From the NCBI GenBank assembly GCA_050701115.1, contig JBOHER010000219.1:1-7818 (forward strand): DNA of 7,818 nucleotides. The letters run 5' to 3'. The DNA comes from JBOHER01 sp050701115 (GTDB taxonomy: Bacteria; Actinomycetota; Actinomycetes; Mycobacteriales; Pseudonocardiaceae). Below, piece after piece: positions 1 to 5,189 of this stretch (positions within the stretch are counted from its first letter, which is position 1; each line of letters opens with the position of its first letter). Under the pieces are notes generated by a model. It made no database searches and had not been told where the DNA came from. It saw nothing but the letters and a program-made list of their open reading frames with translations. The position numbers and the translations under genes are program-made.

Positions 1-73
1 GATCGATTTCTCGAAGGCACTCGATGATCTCGACAACGGGCAAGTCAGGGGCAGGGCGATCCTCGTCCCGTGA
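1..73 (+). CDS. C-terminal end of a probable zinc-dependent (MDR) alcohol dehydrogenase, truncated by the window edge
   Basis: Reading from base 2, 23 codons are open up to the TGA at 71-73 and end in the peptide GQVRGRAILVP. A hydrophobic-acidic helix (IDFSKALDDLDNG) followed by RGRAILVP resembles the extreme C-terminus of medium-chain zinc alcohol dehydrogenases, where a helix of the 'INEALDDLxxGxVRGRAVLVP' kind closes the protein. The catalytic and NAD-binding parts lie outside the window, so substrate and cofactor cannot be judged. It lies 67 bp upstream of the GroEL-like gene on the same strand with no obvious terminator between, so the two are probably cotranscribed. In the mim/prm alkane and ketone monooxygenase clusters an alcohol dehydrogenase sits in this position and would oxidise the hydroxylated product. 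The identification rests on about 20 residues and on context; an unrelated protein tail is the alternative. Confidence 0.6.
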   Translation, partial: IDFSKALDDLDNGQVRGRAILVP

Positions 74-122
74 GCCACCTGCCACGCCGGCGGGAGAAGT
101 CCGCGACACCAACCCTCACAGC

Positions 123-130
123 GAGAAAGG
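123..130 (+). promoter_or_regulatory. Ribosome-binding site for the GroEL-like gene
   Basis: GAGAAAGG lies 10 nt before the ATG at 141. It selects that codon over the in-frame ATG at 24, which would add 39 low-complexity residues unlike any GroEL and would overlap the upstream dehydrogenase end. Confidence 0.6.
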
Positions 131-140
131 TAGTTCAGTC

Positions 141-1790
141 ATGGCAAAGGATCTGCGCTTCAACGTGCAAGCGCGCCAGCTGCTCGAGTCGGGGGTGAAC
201 GCGCTCGCCGACGCGGTGAAGGTGACGCTCGGCCCCAAGGGCCGCAACGCCGTCATCGAGAAGCTCACCGGAGCGCCCACCATCACCAATGACGGTGTGA
301 CCATCGCCAAGGAGATCCAGCTACGCGATCCCTTCGCGAACATGGGAGCTCAGCTGGTCAAAGAAGTGGCGATGAAGACCAATGGCGTGGCAGGCGACGG
401 CACCACCACGGCTACCGTGCTCGCGCAGGCGATCGTCAGGGAAGGGCTGCGCGCCGTAGACGAAGGTGCCAACCCGATGCTGCTCAAGGCAGGCATCCAG
501 CGGGCGGTCGCCGCCGTGGTCGACGCCCTGCAGGCCAGAGCGCGGGAGATCACCAGCCAGGCGGACCTCGCGCACGTGGCGTCGTTGTCCGCGAACAACG
601 ACGCCGAGATCGGCGACATCATCGCCGAGGCCATGGGCCGGGTCGGCCTGAGTGGCGTGGTCACCGTCGAGGAATCGCCCGCATTCGGACTCGATGTCAG
701 CTTCGTGGACGGCGTCGAGTTCGACAACGGCTACATCTCGCCGTACATGGCCACGGACACCGACCGCATGGAGACAGTCTTCATCGATCCCTACATCCTG
801 CTGACCAACGAGAAGATCACCAGGGTGCAGACCCTGATGCCGGTGCTGGAGCAGGTGACGCGCAGCGGACATCCACTGGTGATCCTGGCCGAGAACGTGG
901 ACGGTCCCGCGCTGGGCATGCTGGTCGCCAACAACGTGCACGACACGTTCAAGTCGGTCGTGGTGCGAGCACCGGGATTCGGGCACAGGAGAATCGCCGA
1001 GCTCGAGGACCTCGGGGTGTTCACCGGCGGGCAGGTGATCACCAATGATGCCGGGCAGAGCCTGGATCGGGTCCGGCTCGAGCAGCTCGGCAGGTGCCGA
1101 AAGATCACGATCACCGAGAGCAGCACGACGCTGGTAGGTGGGGCAGGGCCGGATGCATCGGTATCCGCCCGGATCGAGCAGATCAAGCGTGAGCTCGAGC
1201 GTGCCGAGAACGAGCACGACCAGGACAACCTGCATGCCAGGATCGCGCGGCTGTCCGGGAGCGTCGCTGTCATCCGCGTGGGTGCGGCGACCGAGGTCGA
1301 ACTGAGGGAGAAGCAGCATCGGGTGGAAGATTCCTTGTCGGCGACCCGGGCCGCGATCGAAGAAGGCATCGTTGCCGGCGGTGGCTCCGCCCTGGCGCAA
1401 GCCGAATCCGCCCTTGAGCGGCTCGAGCTCACCGGCGATGCCTCGGCAGGCGCCGAGATCGTCCGCCGCGCCCTCGGTGAGCCGCTGCGCTGGATCGCGA
1501 TCAACGCGGGGTACGACGGGGACGAGGTGCTCGAGCAGGTCAAGGGCCTGCCGGTCGGTCATGGCTTCAACGCGCTGAGCGGCGAGTACGTCGACATGTT
1601 CACCAGCGGCGTGATCGACCCGCTCAAGGTCACCCGGTCAGCTCTGCAGAGCGCGGCGTCGATCGCCGCGTTGCTGCTGACGACCGAAACCCTTCTGGTG
1701 GAGGAAATCGTGCAGAACCCGGGGGCGATCATGGCGCCCGGCTTCGGTGACCTCGCGGAGGGCATGGTCAGGCCTTCCAACATCTACTGA
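141..1790 (+). CDS. mimG: Divergent 60-kDa chaperonin (GroEL paralogue), probably the MimG/PrmG type dedicated to a diiron monooxygenase
   Basis: This 549-residue protein is a full-length group I chaperonin, expected to assemble in the cytoplasm into an ATP-driven folding ring. Starting at ATG 141 gives the canonical MAKD N-terminus. Equatorial ATP-site signatures are intact: VTLGPKGRN (28-36), TNDG with D51, GDGTTTATVL with D86, GGG 413-415 and D493 in VIDPLKVTRSAL; the catalytic D397 (RVED) is kept, so it should be an active ATPase. It departs from housekeeping GroEL at normally conserved places: GFGHRR (H282) for GFGDRR, M203 at the substrate-binding phenylalanine, DQDN (360-363) for DREK, LSGS (371-374) for LAGG. 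The C-terminus is APGFGDLAEGMVRPSNIY, with neither a GGM repeat nor a His-rich tail. No groES and no CIRCE operator are adjacent. In the mycobacterial mim cluster such a GroEL-like gene after an alcohol dehydrogenase is required for functional monooxygenase; I infer that role here. Being a GroEL is near certain; the MimG assignment is context-based. Confidence 0.93.
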   Translation: MAKDLRFNVQARQLLESGVNALADAVKVTLGPKGRNAVIEKLTGAPTITNDGVTIAKEIQLRDPFANMGAQLVKEVAMKTNGVAGDGTTTATVLAQAIVREGLRAVDEGANPMLLKAGIQRAVAAVVDALQARAREITSQADLAHVASLSANNDAEIGDIIAEAMGRVGLSGVVTVEESPAFGLDVSFVDGVEFDNGYISPYMATDTDRMETVFIDPYILLTNEKITRVQTLMPVLEQVTRSGHPLVILAENVDGPALGMLVANNVHDTFKSVVVRAPGFGHRRIAELEDLGVFTGGQVITNDAGQSLDRVRLEQLGRCRKITITESSTTLVGGAGPDASVSARIEQIKRELERAENEHDQDNLHARIARLSGSVAVIRVGAATEVELREKQHRVEDSLSATRAAIEEGIVAGGGSALAQAESALERLELTGDASAGAEIVRRALGEPLRWIAINAGYDGDEVLEQVKGLPVGHGFNALSGEYVDMFTSGVIDPLKVTRSALQSAASIAALLLTTETLLVEEIVQNPGAIMAPGFGDLAEGMVRPSNIY

Positions 1791-1796
1791 TCCACC

Positions 1797-1823
1797 GCCC
1801 ACGGCGGTCGGCTGGCCGTGGGC
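1797..1823 (+). terminator. Perfect 9-bp GC hairpin just after the chaperonin gene
   Basis: GCCCACGGC (1797-1805) and GCCGTGGGC (1815-1823) pair perfectly around a 9-nt loop, starting 6 nt after the TGA. There is no T-tract, which is common for actinobacterial intrinsic terminators. It probably ends the dehydrogenase-chaperonin operon. Confidence 0.6.
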
Positions 1824-1824
1824 A

Positions 1825-1845
1825 CCGGGCGGTCGCGGCGCCCGG
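1825..1845 (+). terminator. Second GC hairpin in tandem with the first
   Basis: CCGGGCG (1825-1831) pairs with CGCCCGG (1839-1845) across a 7-nt loop, immediately after the first hairpin. CGCCCGG recurs at 1851-1857, so an alternative longer-loop stem is possible. It may act as a back-up terminator or 3'-end stabiliser; in DNA this GC-rich it could also be incidental. Confidence 0.4.
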
Positions 1846-1911
1846 GCCCACGCCCGGAGCGAGCGCCGCGGGTGCGGCTGAAGGCTCGCGGAGGCCCCGG
1901 CGGTAGGTCAA

Positions 1912-1936
1912 ACACCGGCTGGGCCTCCAGCCGTGT
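1912..1936. other. Inverted repeat (hairpin) upstream of the toxin-antitoxin promoter
   Basis: ACA-C-CGGCTGG, a GCCT tetraloop and CCAGCCG-TGT form a 10-bp stem with one bulged C at 1915. It lies about 50 bp before the antitoxin ATG, between the operon end and the promoter-like sequence. It could insulate the two transcription units or be an operator; no T-tract follows. Confidence 0.4.
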
Positions 1937-1937
1937 A

Positions 1938-1983
1938 AGACATCTGTCAGACATGAGTTAAGTTGATGCGGTAACATCAGATG
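1938..1983 (+). promoter_or_regulatory. Candidate leaderless promoter and operator of the vapBC-like pair
   Basis: TAACAT (1972-1977) matches the actinobacterial -10 pattern TANNNT and lies 7 nt before the ATG at 1985, so transcription would begin at or next to the start codon. No purine-rich ribosome-binding site precedes that ATG, consistent with a leaderless mRNA. No good -35 is visible. Two AGACAT copies (1938-1943 and 1949-1954) are 11 bp apart, one helical turn, and CATCTG (1941-1946) is repeated inverted as CAGATG (1978-1983). Such repeats suit binding by a ribbon-helix-helix antitoxin for autoregulation, but this is inference. Confidence 0.45.
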
Positions 1984-1984
1984 C

Positions 1985-2227
1985 ATGCGCACTACACTGT
2001 CGCTGGATGACGATGTGCTGCTCGCGGTCAAAGAGCGGGCACGTCGGGAGAACCGTACCGCCGGCGAGGTGTTGTCCGAACTCGCTCGTCAGGCGTTGAC
2101 CCACCAGTATCGGGCGGTCGGATCGGCTGAGACGCAGGGTTTCCACGGCTTTGAGCCCATGCCGCACCGGGGAGACGCGGTGTCCAACGCGCTGATCGAT
2201 CGACTTCGCGAAGAGGAAGCGGTGTGA
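1985..2227 (+). CDS. VapB-like ribbon-helix-helix antitoxin
   Basis: An 80-residue protein opening with MRTTLSLDDDVLLAVKERAR, the beta-strand plus first helix of a ribbon-helix-helix (CopG/VapB-type) DNA-binding domain; the second helix follows at about residues 25-40 (TAGEVLSELARQAL). The C-terminal half (about 41-80) should be the flexible toxin-binding segment; its FEPMPHRGDAVSNALIDRLREE resembles the F-P-R-G...V-T-ELID-L-R tail of VapB antitoxins. It is expected to bind and neutralise the downstream PIN-domain toxin and, with it, repress the shared promoter. The toxin start overlaps its stop by 4 nt, implying translational coupling. No Shine-Dalgarno sequence precedes the ATG; see the leaderless promoter entry. 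Family assignment is firm; the exact VapB number is not determinable here. Confidence 0.85.
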   Translation: MRTTLSLDDDVLLAVKERARRENRTAGEVLSELARQALTHQYRAVGSAETQGFHGFEPMPHRGDAVSNALIDRLREEEAV

Positions 2228-2655
2228 AGCGCGCCCTGTTCGACATTAACGTCTTGCTGGCGCTTCTGGACAGCGATCACGTCGACCACGAGCGTGCCCG
2301 CGACTGGATCAACACCGAGATCGCGCACGGCTGGGCGTCCTGTGCGATCACGCAAAACGGCTTCGTGAGGGTCATCAGCCAACCCCGCTATCCCAGCCCC
2401 GTGCCGCCAAGCCAAGCGATCGATCGATTGGCACGGGCGACCGGTACCGACCACCACGAGTATTGGTCCTGCTCGGTCAGCCTTCTCGACAACGACGTCG
2501 TCGATCGCTCACGACTGCACGGCCACCGGCAGGTAACCGATGCGTACCTGCTCGCGCTGGCGACCGCCAATAATGGCAGATTTGTTACCTTCGACCGGTC
2601 GGTTCCGGTCAGCGCGGTACGCGGAGCGCAGGAAACCAACCTGACCGTTCTCTGA
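2224..2655 (+). CDS. VapC-like PIN-domain ribonuclease toxin
   Basis: A 143-residue PIN-domain protein, the usual length for VapC toxins, which are Mg2+-dependent RNases that typically cleave tRNA or rRNA. Visible PIN features are ALFDINVLLALLD with the first acidic metal ligand D7, TQNGFVRVISQP (43-54), the region of the mycobacterial-type PIN family where many members show TQxGFVRxxxxP, VTDAYLLALA with D106, and FVTFDR with D124. The glutamate found in helix 3 of classical VapCs is not obvious here, as in others of this subgroup. I chose the GTG at 2224 because it overlaps the antitoxin stop (GTGA), follows a purine-rich AAGAGGAAG, and gives the standard PIN N-terminus. It is cotranscribed with the antitoxin. 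The reading frame is intact with all visible catalytic aspartates, so it is presumably active. RNA target unknown. Confidence 0.87.
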   Translation: MKRALFDINVLLALLDSDHVDHERARDWINTEIAHGWASCAITQNGFVRVISQPRYPSPVPPSQAIDRLARATGTDHHEYWSCSVSLLDNDVVDRSRLHGHRQVTDAYLLALATANNGRFVTFDRSVPVSAVRGAQETNLTVL

Positions 2656-2657
2656 CA

Positions 2658-2672
2658 CCTCGCGCCACGAGG
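2658..2672 (+). terminator. Weak hairpin after the toxin gene
   Basis: CCTCG (2658-2662) and CGAGG (2668-2672) pair across a 5-nt loop, 2 nt after the toxin stop; the downstream sequence CTTGCGTTT is only mildly T-rich. The stem is short, so this is a tentative terminator. Confidence 0.3.
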
Positions 2673-2718
2673 CTTGCGTTTCCAGTCCCGGCGCGCGACC
2701 TGGCGACCGCTGACTGCC

Positions 2719-2913
2719 TCAGCTCGCGAGTGCGAGGTCGGGCTTTGCTGTGCGCTTGCGTGCGGTGACGGTGCTCAGTCTCTCGGCGCCGAGCGCTCCG
2801 CACCAGCAGGTGAAGATCGCGACGATGCCCTGCTGGTCATTGACCAGCTGCTTGATCTGACTGGAGAGGATCAGCTGGCGCTTGGCGCACGCGGGGCAGT
2901 TGGTGGCGAACAT
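2719..2913 (-). CDS. Small four-cysteine (zinc-ribbon-like) protein of unknown function
   Basis: A 64-residue protein with a strong ribosome-binding site (GAGGAGG, 7 nt before the ATG). It begins MFATNCPACAKRQLI: C6-x2-C9, then C36-x-C38 in FTCWCG, a 2+2 cysteine layout typical of a small treble-clef or zinc-ribbon knuckle. Between them lies SSQIKQLVNDQQGIVAIF, predicted helix then strand. The tail (41-64) is basic and not obviously conserved. The MFAT-CP-C-KRQLI...FTCWCG pattern is familiar from short hypothetical proteins of actinobacteria; I know no experimental function. It is transcribed divergently from the LysR gene with 111 bp between, so it could be that regulator's target. It lies between the toxin 3' end and the LysR gene but on the opposite strand. 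Metal binding is inferred from the cysteines only. Confidence 0.75.
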   Translation of the reverse strand: MFATNCPACAKRQLILSSQIKQLVNDQQGIVAIFTCWCGALGAERLSTVTARKRTAKPDLALAS

Positions 2914-2920
2914 GGTGGAT

Positions 2921-2927
2921 CCTCCTC
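2921..2927 (-). promoter_or_regulatory. Strong ribosome-binding site for the four-cysteine protein
   Basis: Read on the minus strand, GAGGAGG lies 7 nt before the ATG at 2913, near-ideal complementarity to the 16S 3' end. This is the main evidence that this short frame is a real gene and that its start is correct. Confidence 0.7.
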
Positions 2928-2949
2928 ACGCCGGTTGGGAACTTCAACT

Positions 2950-2968
2950 TCTACTCCTCGAGCGTAGA
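2950..2968. promoter_or_regulatory. Candidate LysR operator
   Basis: TCTAC (2950-2954) and GTAGA (2964-2968) form an interrupted palindrome with a 9-nt spacer, about 57 bp upstream of the LysR start and inside the divergent intergenic region, where LysR proteins usually bind. The spacing differs slightly from the classical T-N11-A box, so the assignment is tentative. Confidence 0.4.
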
Positions 2969-2993
2969 TCCGCCATGTACATAGAGGTAGTCT
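2965..2993 (+). promoter_or_regulatory. Candidate promoter of the LysR gene
   Basis: TAGATC (2965-2970) and TAGTCT (2988-2993) are separated by 17 nt; the -10 matches TANNNT and the -35 is weak. The start of transcription would be near 3000. The -35 overlaps the palindrome at 2950-2968, as expected for autorepression. AAGGGG at 3013-3018 is the ribosome-binding site. Confidence 0.35.
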
Positions 2994-3024
2994 TTCTTTC
3001 CTGGCCTTAGTCAAGGGGTTTCCT

Positions 3025-3969
3025 ATGCTTTCGCTGCATCAGATGCGCTGCTTCCTCGCGACGTACGAACACGGGTCGCTCACCGCGGCGGCAGAGGAGC
3101 TCGGTTACGCACAGCCGTCGGTGTCCGAACAGGTGCGTGCACTCGAACGCAGCCTGAACACCACTCTGTTCCGGCGGGTGGGCCGTGGCGTGGTTCCCAC
3201 GACCGTTGCCGACATCTTCCGGCCCTACGCTGAACGCGCCATCGCTGCCGCGGAAGACGCACGGCGCGCGATCACCGCGGTCACCGCACTCGAAACCGGC
3301 ACGATCCGGTTCGGCATGTTCGGCACATCGCGGCTCTATCTCGGGTCAACGCTGATTGCCGACCTGCTCGAACGCCACCCCGGGGTCCGGGTGGAGATGA
3401 TCGGCCAGAACTCGGCCGACGTGCTGGAGGATCTGCGGAGGGGCCGGATCGAGGTGGCCATGATCGCGCTCCCGGTCGCGCCCGAGGGGCTGTCCGTGCG
3501 GCCGGTCGCGCGCGACGAGCTGGTCTATCTCAGCAGAGATCCAGAGCGCGTGCGGAAACCGGTGACCGCCAAGCAGATCGCGGGCGCCGCGCTCGTGCTC
3601 CCGGAGACAACCTGGCGCAACGTGGATTCGACCCGGGTGACGGTGACCCAGATGGTGCAGGAAGCGGGGCTGAAGGTTCGCACCCGGATCGAGGTCGAGG
3701 ACGTGGAGACCGCGGTCGAGCTCGTCGGTCGGGGTCTGGCCGACTCCGTGCTGCCCCGGGGCGTGGTCGACCAACTCGTCCCTCGGCTGGCGCCCGGCGT
3801 CGGGTCCGTGTCGCTGCGGCCGCGGCTGTACGACACCCTCGCGATCGTGCATCGCGCCGAGGCGATCCTGTCGCCCGCGGCGCGGGTGGTGATCGAGCTC
3901 GCGACCAGGCGCATCCAATCCATCACCGAACCGATCGGCCCCCGCAACGCGACGGCACGGTCATCGTGA
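3025..3969 (+). CDS. LysR-family transcriptional regulator
   Basis: A 314-residue protein, standard LysR length. Residues 1-60 form the winged helix-turn-helix: LHQMRCFLATYEHGSLTAAA, ELGYAQPSVSEQVRALE as turn and recognition helix, then LFRRVGRGVVPTT as wing. A linker helix (about 61-88, RPYAERAIAAAEDARRAI) leads to the periplasmic-binding-protein-like effector domain from about residue 92 (TGTIRFGMFGTSRLYLGSTL), with the typical HPGVRVEM and LRRGRIEVAMIAL segments. It should act as a tetrameric activator or repressor responding to a small molecule that I cannot identify. It is divergent from the four-cysteine gene and probably regulates it and itself. ATG 3025 follows AAGGGG at 6-nt spacing. 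Its stop is 59 bp from the convergent AraC gene. No neighbouring metabolic operon points to an inducer; a link to the monooxygenase cluster is possible but unsupported. Confidence 0.93.
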   Translation: MLSLHQMRCFLATYEHGSLTAAAEELGYAQPSVSEQVRALERSLNTTLFRRVGRGVVPTTVADIFRPYAERAIAAAEDARRAITAVTALETGTIRFGMFGTSRLYLGSTLIADLLERHPGVRVEMIGQNSADVLEDLRRGRIEVAMIALPVAPEGLSVRPVARDELVYLSRDPERVRKPVTAKQIAGAALVLPETTWRNVDSTRVTVTQMVQEAGLKVRTRIEVEDVETAVELVGRGLADSVLPRGVVDQLVPRLAPGVGSVSLRPRLYDTLAIVHRAEAILSPAARVVIELATRRIQSITEPIGPRNATARSS

Positions 3970-3992
3970 TCAAGCGAGGCGGCAGGTTCGTG

Positions 3993-4016
3993 CCCGGTGA
4001 CGTGTCTCCGTCAGGG
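3993..4016. terminator. Candidate bidirectional terminator between the convergent LysR and AraC genes
   Basis: TGACG (3998-4002) pairs with CGTCA (4009-4013) around TGTCTC; CCC (3993-3995) and GGG (4014-4016) extend it to an 8-bp stem with a 2-nt GG bulge. It sits between the two convergent stop codons, where a shared terminator is expected. No T-tract is present. Confidence 0.4.
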
Positions 4017-4028
4017 TCCGTGTCGGAA

Positions 4029-5039
4029 CTAAAGTGGGGCGGCGCGTCCGGCACGGTACGCGCTGGGCGAATACCCGGTCCACCGGCGGAATGCTCTGGT
4101 GAAAGCGCTCGGCTCGGAGAAACCCAGCCGTTGCGCCAGCACCCCCACCGGCTCTTCCCCGCGTCGCAGGCTGGTGATAGCCGCGTGCCGCAGGATGTCG
4201 TCGCGAACTTGGCGCAGTGAGGTGCCTTCGGTGCGCAGCTTGCGGCGCAACGTTGGAGGACTCATCGCGAGTTGCTGGGCCAGCCGCTCGGCAGTCGGCA
4301 CGGTCCGATCCCGCAGGCCCTTTTCGACGGCCCGTCGGACCAGGCAGGACACCGACTCCTCGACCGTCGAATCGTGCAGCAGGGCGGTCGGGGCATTCTT
4401 CAGGTACCGCAGCAGCGAGACTTCGTCATGCATGATCGGCGCAGCGAGCGCGTCGCGGTGCAGCACCACTGCCGTAGTGGGGCTGTCGAAACGCAGCGTC
4501 GTACCGAACACCAGATCGAGATCGGCGACGTTGTCCGGCCGGGCGAACGGCAACTCGACGCGGCGCACCGGTACCCGCTTGCCGATAGCCCACCCGATCA
4601 CCCGCTGGGTCGCGGCCGCGACCACCGTGGTCAGCAGATGGTCGGAATCGTCCAAGCCTGCGGTGTCGATGGCCACCGTCGCGTCCTTCCCGACGACCTC
4701 GAGCCGGATCGAGGGAATGCCAGGGATGGCACGACTGAACTCCGCGAATCGGATGATCCCCTCGCGCAGATTGGGCACGCTGGCCATCGCGAAGCACATC
4801 ATCCGCAGTGTTCCGCGTGGCACCGGATGCGGGGCCACGCCGAGGAAGTCGTCGTCGGTCATGCGCCACGCCACGCGTGCCAGCTTGAGCACCTGCTCGT
4901 CGGTCAACCTGGGGCCCGGTGTGGTGAACCGCATCGGCGAGACGCCTGCCTCGGTCAACAGTGCCTTGACGTCCCAACCTCGACGCACCGCGAGATCGAT
5001 CGCTGACGTCACGACGCTCGCCGGAATCGCGTAAGGCAT
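4029..5039 (-). CDS. AraC-family regulator with an arabinose-binding-type N-terminal domain
   Basis: From ATG 5039 this is a 336-residue protein. The N-terminal two thirds (about 10-210, with LPFARPDNVADLDLVFGTTLRFDSP at 163-187) resembles the ligand-binding domain of OruR/VirS-type AraC regulators (Arabinose_bd family). The C-terminal 100 residues carry the two AraC helix-turn-helix motifs: ERLAQQLAMSPPTLRRKLRT (251-270) and VLAQRLGFSEPSAFTRAFRR (300-319), followed by the family signature WTGYSPSAYR (320-329). The start is set by GGGAGG 5 nt upstream; the longer frame from 5102 would overlap the promoter-like elements and adds 21 non-conserved residues. It is transcribed divergently from the COG3687 gene with 150 bp between, making that gene its likely target. 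Regulators of this subtype often sense fatty-acid, amino-acid or hydrophobic catabolic signals; the effector here is unknown. Confidence 0.92.
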   Translation of the reverse strand: MPYAIPASVVTSAIDLAVRRGWDVKALLTEAGVSPMRFTTPGPRLTDEQVLKLARVAWRMTDDDFLGVAPHPVPRGTLRMMCFAMASVPNLREGIIRFAEFSRAIPGIPSIRLEVVGKDATVAIDTAGLDDSDHLLTTVVAAATQRVIGWAIGKRVPVRRVELPFARPDNVADLDLVFGTTLRFDSPTTAVVLHRDALAAPIMHDEVSLLRYLKNAPTALLHDSTVEESVSCLVRRAVEKGLRDRTVPTAERLAQQLAMSPPTLRRKLRTEGTSLRQVRDDILRHAAITSLRRGEEPVGVLAQRLGFSEPSAFTRAFRRWTGYSPSAYRAGRAAPL

Positions 5040-5044
5040 CAATG

Positions 5045-5050
5045 CCTCCC
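5045..5050 (-). promoter_or_regulatory. Ribosome-binding site that fixes the AraC gene start at 5039
   Basis: On the minus strand GGGAGG lies 5 nt before the ATG at 5039. The alternative ATG at 5102 has no comparable upstream purine tract. Confidence 0.65.
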
Positions 5051-5063
5051 GGTACGTAATGGT

Positions 5064-5102
5064 GCTTGCCCAAGCTAGCACTCGACTGAGCGTTTCGGTC
5101 AA
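5064..5102 (-). promoter_or_regulatory. Candidate promoter and palindrome for the AraC gene
   Basis: Minus-strand TTGACC (5102-5097) and TAGCTT (5077-5072) resemble -35 and -10 boxes with a rather long 19-nt spacer. Transcription would start near 5065, leaving a leader of about 26 nt that carries the ribosome-binding site. GCTTG-CC-CAAGC (5064-5075) is an inverted repeat over the -10/start region, a possible autoregulatory operator. Confidence 0.38.
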
Positions 5103-5180
5103 GAAAGTTGGGCCGCAAGGTCATCGGTTCCACCCGTACCGGCGCCTAACGTCACTGCCAGGTTCCCGGCACAGGATCCA

Positions 5181-5186
5181 GGAGGA
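5181..5186 (+). promoter_or_regulatory. Ribosome-binding site for the COG3687 gene
   Basis: GGAGGA ends 3 nt before the ATG at 5190, supporting that start. A TAACGT at 5147-5152 could be the -10 of the same gene, but no -35 is recognisable. Confidence 0.65.
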
Positions 5187-5189
5187 ACG

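Noticed and set aside
24..140. In-frame N-terminal extension of the GroEL gene from ATG 24
   Set aside because: The extra 39 residues are low-complexity, unlike GroEL, and overlap the dehydrogenase end; ATG 141 has a ribosome-binding site and the family N-terminus MAKD.
1..140. Search for a CIRCE (HrcA) operator upstream of the chaperonin
   Set aside because: No TTAGCACTC-N9-GAGTGCTAA-like inverted repeat is present; only unrelated fragments such as GGCACTCGA.
321..1562. Long minus-strand open frame (413 codons) opposite the GroEL gene
   Set aside because: Antisense shadow in GC-rich DNA; the plus strand encodes an unmistakable full-length chaperonin.
4099..5034. Plus-strand open frames opposite the AraC gene, including 4272-5006
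   Set aside because: Compositional shadows rich in Arg/Ser/Pro with no recognisable domain; the minus strand has clear AraC motifs.
5072..5090. CTAGCACTC resembling a CIRCE half-site
   Set aside because: The matching GAGTGCTAA half-site is missing at the required spacing and the adjacent gene is not a chaperone.
5040..5102. AraC gene start at ATG 5102
   Set aside because: No ribosome-binding site there, the added 21 residues do not look conserved, and the region contains promoter-like elements; ATG 5039 has GGGAGG in place.
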